Assembly (NCBI GenBank): GCA_900316985.1
Contig: ONFE01000024.1
Span: forward strand, 1 to 32,504
Source: an uncultured Prevotellaceae bacterium
GTDB lineage: Bacteria > Bacteroidota > Bacteroidia > Bacteroidales > Bacteroidaceae
DNA: 32,504 nt
Direction: 5' to 3'
The notes beneath the pieces were generated by a model, which was given only the letters and a program-made list of their open reading frames with translations, was not told where the DNA came from and made no database searches. A program made the translations under genes and the position numbers. Position 1 is the stretch's first letter. The number at the start of each line of letters is the position of its first letter. Below are positions 1-6,875 of the stretch, piece after piece.

Positions 1-477
1 AAGGTTCTTGTATATATAATAAGGTGAAGGCTGGCCGACAATCGAGGAATAGTGGAACTCGTGTCCCCTGAAACCGAGCCAGTCACGATAGCCCAGATGC
101 AGGCGTTTGCCCTCCATGGTGGCATTATCGGACAGAACGGCGGCCATAGGCCAGGAGGTTCCATCCTCATCGATGATATGCCGGCAGAGATACATCATTC
201 CGCCACATTCTGCTAAACAACGACCGCCGCTTTCGATAAAAACGCGTATGGCGGAAAGCATCGGGGTGTTGGTGCTGAGTTGCTTCAGAAAAAATTCGGG
301 ATAGCCACCAGGCAGGTAGAGGAGCGATGCTTCTATGTCACTCTCCGAGGCATTAAAAGGAAACTCCTTGTCGTGAATGGGAGAGAAGAAAATGACTTCT
401 CCAATTTCCTTCAGTCTGTCGATGTTCTCCCGATAGGTGAAGTTGAATGCTTCGTCGCGCGCTACGGCAATTTTCAT
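1..477 (-). CDS. cbiA: Cobyrinate a,c-diamide synthase, C-terminal glutamine amidotransferase part (partial, runs off window)
   Basis: This reading frame opens with an ATG at 477 and is still open at base 1, giving 159 residues. It begins MKIAVARDEAFNFTYRENID, the usual opening of the CbiA/CobB class I glutamine amidotransferase domain. It continues with a GGYPE motif (residues 57-61), AECGGMMYL with the likely nucleophile Cys91, and RGHEFHYS near the window edge. The domain releases ammonia from glutamine for amidation of the a and c side chains of cobyrinic acid. In most CbiA proteins it is fused to the ATP-binding part; here that part lies in a different frame ending at 474, and the ATG of this frame overlaps its TGA by four bases (ATGA). 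This is either a genuine two-gene arrangement with translational coupling or a frameshift in a single gene. Domain identity is secure; the gene structure is uncertain. Confidence 0.85.
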   Translation of the reverse strand, partial: MKIAVARDEAFNFTYRENIDRLKEIGEVIFFSPIHDKEFPFNASESDIEASLLYLPGGYPEFFLKQLSTNTPMLSAIRVFIESGGRCLAECGGMMYLCRHIIDEDGTSWPMAAVLSDNATMEGKRLHLGYRDWLGFRGHEFHYSSIVGQPSPYYIYKNL

Positions 478-1139
478 AATCCCAAGGCTTTTAGGTCCAC
501 ATATTGCTCAACGGCATCGGCTGCCCGACAGATGATCTGCTCGATGAAATCGCGGTTTTCCAGCGATAAGCCCAGATGACGGCTTGGTATTTCCATATCC
601 GGAAGTCGGGGAATACAGCCAAGACAGACGGTTCCCGCATCCTCGCAAGCCTGTTTCAGGAAAGAGGCATGCCGCTCGGAACCCACCTGATTGAAGATGA
701 CACCTGCAAAGCGGAGGGAAGGGAGATTCTCACAGGAAAGGCTTGTGAATCCGTGAATGACGGCAGCTGCGCTGTAGGCCATGCTCTGAGCATTGACAAT
801 GAGCAGGACGGGAAGGTCAAGGATGGATGCCATTTCCGCAGAAGAACCTTTCCAACGGTCGTAACCGTCATAGAGTCCCATCACGCCTTCCACAATGTTC
901 ACCTCTTTATTATAATGGGAGAACACTTCGCGGATATGTGCGGGGGTGGTGAAACGTGCATCGAGGTTTACCGATTCCTCCCCACAGGCCATCTGGTGGT
1001 ATTGCGTGTCAATATAGTCGGGGCCGCACTTGAACGGCTGCACGCTGACATCCTTCCTTCGGAGTGCTCGGAGCAGTCCGATGGTGAGGGTAGTTTTTCC
1101 GCATCCCGAATTGGTGGCTGCAATGAGAAAATTCTGCAT
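474..1139 (-). CDS. cbiA: Cobyrinate a,c-diamide synthase, N-terminal ATP-binding part
   Basis: A 221-residue protein with a dethiobiotin-synthetase-like P-loop near its start (ATNSGCGKTT, residues 7-16), followed by KCGPDYID and VEGVMGLYDGYD, all typical of the CbiA/CobB/CobQ ATPase domain. It would activate cobyrinate carboxylates with ATP for amidation. The start at 1139 is chosen because MQNFLIAATNSG fits the family N-terminus and lies 19 bases after a TATCTTTG -7 box; the longer frame beginning at 1196 would start upstream of that promoter. The protein ends in ALGL just where fused family members would pass into the amidotransferase domain, and that domain follows in the -1 frame. Full-length CbiA is usually about 430-460 residues, so this is about half. 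It diverges from the riboswitch-controlled receptor operon. Confidence 0.88.
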   Translation of the reverse strand: MQNFLIAATNSGCGKTTLTIGLLRALRRKDVSVQPFKCGPDYIDTQYHQMACGEESVNLDARFTTPAHIREVFSHYNKEVNIVEGVMGLYDGYDRWKGSSAEMASILDLPVLLIVNAQSMAYSAAAVIHGFTSLSCENLPSLRFAGVIFNQVGSERHASFLKQACEDAGTVCLGCIPRLPDMEIPSRHLGLSLENRDFIEQIICRAADAVEQYVDLKALGL

Positions 1140-1157
1140 TAATTTCTGTTTTTGTTG

Positions 1158-1165
1158 CAAAGATA
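1158..1165 (-). promoter_or_regulatory. Bacteroidota-type -7 box for cbiA
   Basis: The minus strand reads TATCTTTG, a full match to the Bacteroidota -7 consensus TAnnTTTG, 18 bases before the chosen cbiA start. No convincing -33 TTG was found at the expected distance. No cobalamin riboswitch elements are visible between this box and the start codon, so the leader is very short. Confidence 0.55.
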
Positions 1166-1235
1166 TAAAAAAATTAGTACCTTTACGTCTTTTCAAGCCG
1201 TTAAGTTAGGCCGCACTCGGAAAAAACCAAATAAA

Positions 1236-1267
1236 TTTGGTATTTTCACTCATTTGTACTACCTTTG
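1236..1267 (+). promoter_or_regulatory. Bacteroidota sigma-ABfr promoter of the B12-riboswitch operon
   Basis: TTTG at 1236-1239, then 20 bases, then TACCTTTG at 1260-1267. This matches the Bacteroidota -33/-7 promoter pattern. Transcription would begin a few bases downstream, just ahead of the riboswitch. The box pair lies about 70 bases from the divergent cbiA -7 box, so both transcripts leave the same short intergenic region. Confidence 0.75.
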
Positions 1268-1283
1268 CAACCAGAATGGTGAT

Positions 1284-1445
1284 ATTTTGGCTTTCAGCCA
1301 GAGTATAAAAGGGAATCCGGTGAGAATCCGGAGCAGTACCCGCTACTGTAAACCCCATTATCGGAAACACGATAAAAAGCCACTGTCCGCAGGGATGGGA
1401 AGGTGTGTTTTCGGGGGCAAGTCAGGAAACCTGCCACTCTACCCT
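1284..1445 (+). promoter_or_regulatory. Cobalamin (adenosylcobalamin-type) riboswitch
   Basis: The leader holds the conserved blocks of the cobalamin riboswitch in the right order. AAAAGGGAATCCGGTGAGAA starts at 1307. The GCAGTACCCGCTACTGTAA block is at about 1333-1351, AGCCACTG at 1378-1385, and the B12-box-like GTCAGGAAACCTGCC at 1421-1435. About 60 bases separate it from the start codon at 1502. They contain short GC-rich complementary segments (for example CGTG and CACG around 1454-1463) but no hairpin followed by a T-run, so translational control seems more likely than termination. It is expected to repress the two receptors and the chelatase gene when B12 is plentiful. Outer boundaries are approximate. 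Confidence 0.93.
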
Positions 1446-1501
1446 TTAATTACGTGATCCACGGGAACATGGGCACGGCAAATAGATTATAACTGTCAAA
1501 A

Positions 1502-3463
1502 ATGAAGAAAACGATGATTGTGGGCATGACGTGTGCCCTCATTTCCATGAATGCTTATCCGCAAAACAAGGTGGATAAGGAAGTTAATCTGTCGCCTGTT
1601 GTGGTAACAGGAACAGGTACACATCACCGACAAACCGATTCTCCCGTTCCTGTGCAAGTGATTACGCAGCAGGATTTGCTCAATATCAATGTGTCTTCTT
1701 TAGAAGAAGCGTTGCAAAAACTCAATCCCTCTTTCACTCAGTTTACTAACGGCATGGGCACTACGCTTTCGCTGAATGGACTGAGCGATGAATATTATGT
1801 GTTTCTTTTGAACGGCCGAAGACTGACGGGTGACGATACTTATGCAAAGATCAATTTAAGTTCGGTGAAACGTATCGAAATTCAGAATGGTGCCGCTTCC
1901 ACACTTTATGGTACAAATGCCATCGGTGGTGTGGTGAATATCATTACCGATGAAGGAAAGGATAAGATAGAGGCAAGCAACAATATCCGCTTTTCCCAGA
2001 AGGGCGGGTTGAATGAACAAGCTAATTTGGATATCCAAAAAGGGATGATAGGCAGTTATACCAGCTATCGCCGGCAGGAACTGAACAGCTATCAGTTGAG
2101 TCCCTACGAAGAGAAGACCGATAAGAAAACAGGTGAGACAACTCTGGTGGAGACCAATAAAATAGCAGCGACAGGCTTTCATTCCGATATGATCAGTGAG
2201 CATCTGACTTTTGATCCTAATGACCGTTTGTCTGTCTATGGTGATGTAAGTTTTTACAATCATCATACCGACCGTCCCTATGATGTATATGCCTATGACA
2301 TACACCATCAGACATTTTCCATGGGAGCCGGTGCCAAATACAAGATCAGCAAGAAAGCCTTCATACGTGCCGATTATAATACGGATGCCTATTGGTCTAA
2401 GAACGATTACTACAAGAAGAGTGGCTCCTTCGAAGCCGGCGAGGAAATCACTCGCAAGAACACCCGTAGTCATATTGCCACGTTGAAGGGTATCTTCACA
2501 TTGGCAGACTGGAACAAGTTGTCCGTAGGTGTGGAGTATCAGACCGACATCTTGAAGAGCCAGAGTGATAATATCGACCGTGAATCAGCTTATACATGGG
2601 CCGCTTTTGCCCAGGAAGAACTGAAACTGGCGAAAGGACTGCAGGCCCTCGTTGGTATCCGCTATCTCTATCATGAGAATTTCAAGAATTACGCCACGCC
2701 TAATGTGGCATTAATGTATAAGTGGAAAGGACTGAATGTGAGAGCTTCGTATGCTGCTGGTTTCAAGGCTCCCTCCTTATCACAACTCTATGCTACCGAT
2801 GTGGCCAAGACAACAGACCGCTACACCATGCCCAATGTGGAGCTGAAACCCGAGAAGAACCGCTATCTCTCATTGAATGCTGAATACAATCATGCCCGTT
2901 TCGGAATCTCCGGAAATGTGTTTCTCAATAAAATCCGTGACATGATTGATTATGTAACGGTTGCTACTGGCGATGAGTCGATGGAGCGATATGGTCATGA
3001 GGAGACCCGTCAGCGCCAGAATGTGAGTAAGGCTCAGGTGTTAGGATTCAATGTTGCAGGAAATGCCTATTTAGGTGCGGGCTTCTCCCTGAATGCCGCT
3101 TATACCCATCTGAATACCAAGGATGAGGAAACCGATTTGCCTTTGGACAAAACCATTAAGAATGCCTACGTAGTAGGTGCCAATTATAAGACCACTTGGA
3201 AAGTCTATACGCTGAATGTCAGTGTGAACGGACGCATCTACAGTCGCCGCTATTCAAAGTCGTACGGTTATGCCCCTCACTACAATATGTGGGATGTTGT
3301 GACACGCCATACCATCAAGACGAAGCACATTGTCTTCGAACCAGCTTTAGGTATTGAGAATATTTTCAATTGGGTGGACGACCGTCCTTATAATAGTAAT
3401 TATGCCTCCCTGAATGCCGGGTGTATGCCCTTTGTCAGTATAGGTATTAAGTTTTTAAAGTGA
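1502..3463 (+). CDS. TonB-dependent outer-membrane receptor, BtuB-like (first of a tandem pair)
   Basis: A 653-residue protein with an N-terminal signal peptide (about residues 1-20) and a TonB-box-like LSPVVVTGTGT at 30-40. A plug domain follows, including LNGRRL and ASTLYGTNAIGGVVNII. A long beta-barrel ends in IGIKFLK, close to the usual aromatic outer-membrane C-terminus. It imports a ligand across the outer membrane using TonB energy. The cobalamin riboswitch directly upstream makes a corrinoid, precursor tetrapyrrole or cobalt complex the likely substrate. It lies 3 bases before a second, related receptor, so the two are surely co-transcribed. No SusD-like or BtuG-like propeller partner is encoded alongside. 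Ligand assignment is inferred from the riboswitch; receptor family is clear. Confidence 0.92.
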   Translation: MKKTMIVGMTCALISMNAYPQNKVDKEVNLSPVVVTGTGTHHRQTDSPVPVQVITQQDLLNINVSSLEEALQKLNPSFTQFTNGMGTTLSLNGLSDEYYVFLLNGRRLTGDDTYAKINLSSVKRIEIQNGAASTLYGTNAIGGVVNIITDEGKDKIEASNNIRFSQKGGLNEQANLDIQKGMIGSYTSYRRQELNSYQLSPYEEKTDKKTGETTLVETNKIAATGFHSDMISEHLTFDPNDRLSVYGDVSFYNHHTDRPYDVYAYDIHHQTFSMGAGAKYKISKKAFIRADYNTDAYWSKNDYYKKSGSFEAGEEITRKNTRSHIATLKGIFTLADWNKLSVGVEYQTDILKSQSDNIDRESAYTWAAFAQEELKLAKGLQALVGIRYLYHENFKNYATPNVALMYKWKGLNVRASYAAGFKAPSLSQLYATDVAKTTDRYTMPNVELKPEKNRYLSLNAEYNHARFGISGNVFLNKIRDMIDYVTVATGDESMERYGHEETRQRQNVSKAQVLGFNVAGNAYLGAGFSLNAAYTHLNTKDEETDLPLDKTIKNAYVVGANYKTTWKVYTLNVSVNGRIYSRRYSKSYGYAPHYNMWDVVTRHTIKTKHIVFEPALGIENIFNWVDDRPYNSNYASLNAGCMPFVSIGIKFLK

Positions 3464-3466
3464 AGA

Positions 3467-5641
3467 ATGAAATATAAAACTCTCGTTTTAGCGCTGCTGG
3501 TTGGTGGAGTTTCCGTCTTAGGATGTCTGCCTGTCCGTTCTCAGTCAGTGATGACCGATTCCATTCATCATCTTGATGAGGTGGTGGTCACGGGAACGGG
3601 TACGGAGCATTTGCTGAAGAATGACCCGGTACAAACGGAAGTTATCAGTGGAAAGATGTTGCGCAATTTCTCGGGAAAGAGTCTGCAGGACATGCTTTCG
3701 ATGCTGACGGCATCCTTCGACTTTAATGAAGACGATATGGGTTCACAGATGCAGATGAATGGTTTGGGCAACAACTATATTCTGATTCTCATCAACGGAA
3801 AGCGTATTCATGGAGATGTGGGCGGTGAGAATGACCTGAGTCTGATTGACCCGAACAATATTGAGAAGATAGAAATTGTGAAAGGTGCTTCTTCAGCCCT
3901 TTATGGCAGCGATGCTATTGCCGGTGTGGTGAATATCATTACCAAGAAACACGATCAGGAGGGACTGCTTCTGGAGAATACCACGCGTGTCGGCAGTTAT
4001 GGTGATGTGCGTCAGCATAATGGTTTCGGATTCAATGTGGGGAAGGTGAGCAGCTATACTAATTTCCAGTTGCAACATACCGATGGCTGGCAGAATACCG
4101 CCAGTGAAGACCCGCATCAAACAGAATTCCCGATAACTGATTCACATAACAAGACCGTGAACCGCCGTACCAACTGGCAAGTAGCTGAACGTTTGTCGTG
4201 GACTCCTGTCCGACCTTTGGAGATTTATGCAGAAGGCAGTTACCAATGGAAGAAGATCTATCGTCCGTTGGGCAGTCATCCAGGAGTGGATATCCATTGG
4301 TATGACTTGAAATACCACAACGCCTCGGCTGCTCTTGGCGGTAAGTGGAAACTCAACCGTCAGGACTTCCTGACAATGGACATCACCTGGAACAAACATG
4401 CCTATTATTATGACTTTACGCAAGAATACCTTACAGACGGTTATATCGACGGGCATTTCACGAATTTCTATCCCTATTATCCAGGTGACCAGCAGTTGCA
4501 AAGTGACCAGCAGAGATTGATGGCCGAGGCAAAGGGTGTGTTCACACTACCCTATGAGAATCATCTTTCTGCTGGTTTGGAATACCGCTATGACTACCTG
4601 AAAGCACCCATGCGAGTGGAGAAGGGGACTGCCAGCGACAATCACGAGGCTGTTTATGTGCAGGATGAGTTCACCTTACTCAAACCCTTGAATATCACCG
4701 CTGGTTTGCGACTCAACCATAATGAGCAGTTCGGTTTCCGGTTGACACCAAAAATCTCTGGAATGCTGACATTGGGACAGGCTGTCCGTTTGCGTGCAAC
4801 ATGGAGCCAGGGCTTCAAGACACCTACTCCAAAGGAACTCCATTACCGTTATATCCGGCAGATGAGCGGCACCTATCTCTATCTGGGAAATGAAAACTTG
4901 AAACCGCAGACGAGCAATTACTTCTCCGTGGGAGGTGAATATACGTGGAACGGACTTTCTATCACGGCCACTGCATATTATAATAAGGTGAAGGATATGA
5001 TTACACTGGTAACCATCCCAAACAAAGATGCGCCTGCAGAATATATCCTTCAGTATGACCCCGTCAAGACCCGCCAGTATCAGAATGTGGAAGACGCCAA
5101 AACCTATGGAGTGGATTTGACGGCCCACTACACGTGGCGTGAACTTTCCGTGGGTCTGGGCTATAGTTATCTTGACACCGAAGCTAACCAGTATGACACG
5201 GAACATGACGTGATGCGGCAGGTTATCATCGACGGTATGGCCCATCACAAAGGCAATGTCTTTGCTACATGGAACCATCCTCTTGAGAAAATGAGAAATT
5301 TGGGCATAGGTCTTTACGGACGTTTCTCCTCCAAACGCTACTATCAGATAAATGGTGATGGAAAAGGCTACCAATTATGGCGACTGAACACAAGTTATGA
5401 GTTCAACGCACGGAAGTTCCTCATTTTCTCATTTCCTCATTCCCTGAATTTCAAGATTGAGGCCGGTGTGGATAATATCTTCAACTATGTGGACAAGGCC
5501 TATCATGGTCTGCATCTGGGTACCACTTCTCCAGGAACCACCCTATACGCCTCGTTCACCATTCGTTTTGCTCAAGGAAAGAAAACCAATAATAAATTTA
5601 AGTCTAATTTAAATCAACGTAACAATGAAGATGAAGATTAA
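3467..5641 (+). CDS. TonB-dependent outer-membrane receptor (second of a tandem pair)
   Basis: A 724-residue TonB-dependent receptor with a signal peptide (about residues 1-25), a TonB-box-like LDEVVVTGTGTEH and a plug with LINGKRIHGD and ASSALYGSDAIAGVVNII. The barrel's last recognisable strand is YASFTIRF. Plug motifs resemble those of the preceding receptor, suggesting an old tandem duplication followed by divergence. Unlike most outer-membrane barrels it does not stop at the terminal aromatic residue. A hydrophilic tail of about 23 residues (AQGKKTNNKF... to NNEDED) follows, and its last 17 bases overlap the start of the chelatase gene. Substrate is inferred from the riboswitch upstream of the operon: a corrinoid, tetrapyrrole or metal complex, possibly different from the first receptor's. 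Confidence 0.92.
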   Translation: MKYKTLVLALLVGGVSVLGCLPVRSQSVMTDSIHHLDEVVVTGTGTEHLLKNDPVQTEVISGKMLRNFSGKSLQDMLSMLTASFDFNEDDMGSQMQMNGLGNNYILILINGKRIHGDVGGENDLSLIDPNNIEKIEIVKGASSALYGSDAIAGVVNIITKKHDQEGLLLENTTRVGSYGDVRQHNGFGFNVGKVSSYTNFQLQHTDGWQNTASEDPHQTEFPITDSHNKTVNRRTNWQVAERLSWTPVRPLEIYAEGSYQWKKIYRPLGSHPGVDIHWYDLKYHNASAALGGKWKLNRQDFLTMDITWNKHAYYYDFTQEYLTDGYIDGHFTNFYPYYPGDQQLQSDQQRLMAEAKGVFTLPYENHLSAGLEYRYDYLKAPMRVEKGTASDNHEAVYVQDEFTLLKPLNITAGLRLNHNEQFGFRLTPKISGMLTLGQAVRLRATWSQGFKTPTPKELHYRYIRQMSGTYLYLGNENLKPQTSNYFSVGGEYTWNGLSITATAYYNKVKDMITLVTIPNKDAPAEYILQYDPVKTRQYQNVEDAKTYGVDLTAHYTWRELSVGLGYSYLDTEANQYDTEHDVMRQVIIDGMAHHKGNVFATWNHPLEKMRNLGIGLYGRFSSKRYYQINGDGKGYQLWRLNTSYEFNARKFLIFSFPHSLNFKIEAGVDNIFNYVDKAYHGLHLGTTSPGTTLYASFTIRFAQGKKTNNKFKSNLNQRNNEDED

Positions 5642-6785
5642 GTTTTTGATGTTAGCCATGATGGCAATTGTGGCTTCCATGAGTTTCACTGCTTGTAGTG
5701 ATGACGACAACAACAGCAGCAGTTCAAACTACGACAGGTATCAGCAGGCTGTCAACAACACCGTGAACAGCCAGAAGAAGAGCGACAAGGTCATCCTTGT
5801 GGTGGCTTTCGGTTCTACTTGGGAACAGGCTTACGACACCTTCGACAAGGTGGTTGCCGACTACAAGAGTGCTTTCTCCGGATGGGATGTTTATCTCGCT
5901 TTCTCTTCAGCTATCTGCATCAACAATGCTCGTGCCGGTGAGAATGTGGCTCCCCGTGATTACTACGATCCCGAGCATTGGCTCACCGCTATCGGACTGG
6001 CTGGCTATAAGCAGATTGTCATTCAGTCGCTGCAGGTGATTCCCGGTGAGGAATATCGCCGTGTACGTGACACCTATGTAAAGGACTTCATGAACAACCG
6101 CAATGCCGACTTCACCGATGCCTATATGAAGAGCATCGACCGTCAGGTAGTAGTAGGTACACCACTGATGGCTGAGGAATCTGATGCTAAGAATCTGGCT
6201 GTCGTGCTGAATAACGAGCAGGACATCAAGGCTGCCATTTCACAGGGTATCGTTGCCTTTATGGGTCATGGTAATCCTGAAGGTTACGACTATTATGGCG
6301 GTAACATCCGTTACTTGCAGTTGGAGGATCATCTCCGTGCCCTCAATCAGAACTACTATGTAGGCACCGTGGATATGGATCAGACCTACGTGGACGACGT
6401 GATCAATCATATCGGTGGAGGTAATTTCTACATTGAAATTGGTGATGTGACCAAGAAGATGTCGTATGTGAAGAACAATGCCAAGAACGCACAGCTTTAT
6501 CCTTTGATGTCAATTGCCGGTGACCACGCTCATAACGATATGGCCGATCCCGACGATGAGGAGAGCTGGTTCTCTATGTTCAATGCCGCAGGTATCAAGA
6601 CAGCAGCCTACGAGACTAACTTCACCGAAGCTTGCTGGAAGCAGTATAAGAGTGGTGAGGAGTATATCCCCGCTTTGGCAGAACGTGCAGCTGTTCGCAA
6701 ACTGTGGATGAATCACACCCGTGAGGCTATTGCCAAGCTGGGTACCGATGATGCTCTCTCAACTCCTACCACAGCTTCTGAGTAA
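5625..6785 (+). CDS. cbiK: CbiK-like sirohydrochlorin cobaltochelatase, lipoprotein
   Basis: A 386-residue protein of the CbiK class II chelatase family with a lipoprotein signal: hydrophobic segment, then FTAC with Cys24. The residues after the cysteine are SDDDNN, an acidic stretch like the lipoprotein export signal that sends Bacteroidota lipoproteins to the cell surface. Family motifs include VVAFGSTWEQAYD (59-71), QSLQVIPGEEY (134-144), MGHG with His215, and IAGDHAHNDMA with His301. Compared with Salmonella CbiK as I remember it, the two metal-site histidines (145, 207) are kept and Glu175 appears as Asp250. Cytoplasmic CbiK inserts cobalt into sirohydrochlorin. An exported version cannot feed the cytosolic pathway directly, so metal or tetrapyrrole capture, or dechelation, with the two receptors is plausible. 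The haem-binding IhtB/FetB lipoprotein of Porphyromonas gingivalis is a known CbiK-like precedent. The start is 5625, or 5631. Confidence 0.88.
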   Translation: MKMKIKFLMLAMMAIVASMSFTACSDDDNNSSSSNYDRYQQAVNNTVNSQKKSDKVILVVAFGSTWEQAYDTFDKVVADYKSAFSGWDVYLAFSSAICINNARAGENVAPRDYYDPEHWLTAIGLAGYKQIVIQSLQVIPGEEYRRVRDTYVKDFMNNRNADFTDAYMKSIDRQVVVGTPLMAEESDAKNLAVVLNNEQDIKAAISQGIVAFMGHGNPEGYDYYGGNIRYLQLEDHLRALNQNYYVGTVDMDQTYVDDVINHIGGGNFYIEIGDVTKKMSYVKNNAKNAQLYPLMSIAGDHAHNDMADPDDEESWFSMFNAAGIKTAAYETNFTEACWKQYKSGEEYIPALAERAAVRKLWMNHTREAIAKLGTDDALSTPTTASE

Positions 6786-6812
6786 TTTTATATAGTAGCG
6801 TGTTATAAAATT

Positions 6813-6846
6813 AAAGGTGCAAGCCTTGGTCGCTTGCACCTTTTTT
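6813..6846 (+). terminator. Intrinsic terminator after cbiK
   Basis: A perfect 12-bp stem (AAAGGTGCAAGC at 6813-6824 with GCTTGCACCTTT at 6832-6843), a 7-base loop and a T-run to 6846. It ends the receptor/receptor/chelatase transcript 28 bases after the chelatase stop codon. Its loop holds the -33 element of the next promoter. Confidence 0.9.
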
Positions 6847-6856
6847 ACTATCTTTG
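6826..6856 (+). promoter_or_regulatory. Promoter of the corrin biosynthesis operon
   Basis: TTG at 6826-6828, 20 bases, then TATCTTTG at 6849-6856, matching the Bacteroidota consensus. The start codon at 6876 is only 20 bases beyond the -7 box, so there is no room for a riboswitch and none is visible. The -33 element lies in the loop of the preceding terminator hairpin, so termination and initiation elements share the same DNA. Confidence 0.75.
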
Positions 6857-6875
6857 CCGAAACAATTTTCTACCT

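Noticed and set aside
576-1142. 188-codon plus-strand frame opposite cbiA
   Set aside because: The minus strand encodes a convincing CbiA ATPase domain with a P-loop; the plus-strand product resembles nothing.
1856-2473. 205-codon minus-strand frame, and similar ones at 4676-5374 and 21427-22110
   Set aside because: All are opposite strongly supported receptor or GH3 genes and show no motifs, promoter or plausible composition.
6834-6875. Upstream ATG that would extend the CobJ-CbiC protein by 14 residues
   Set aside because: It lies inside the terminator hairpin and ahead of the -7 box, so it would not be on the transcript.
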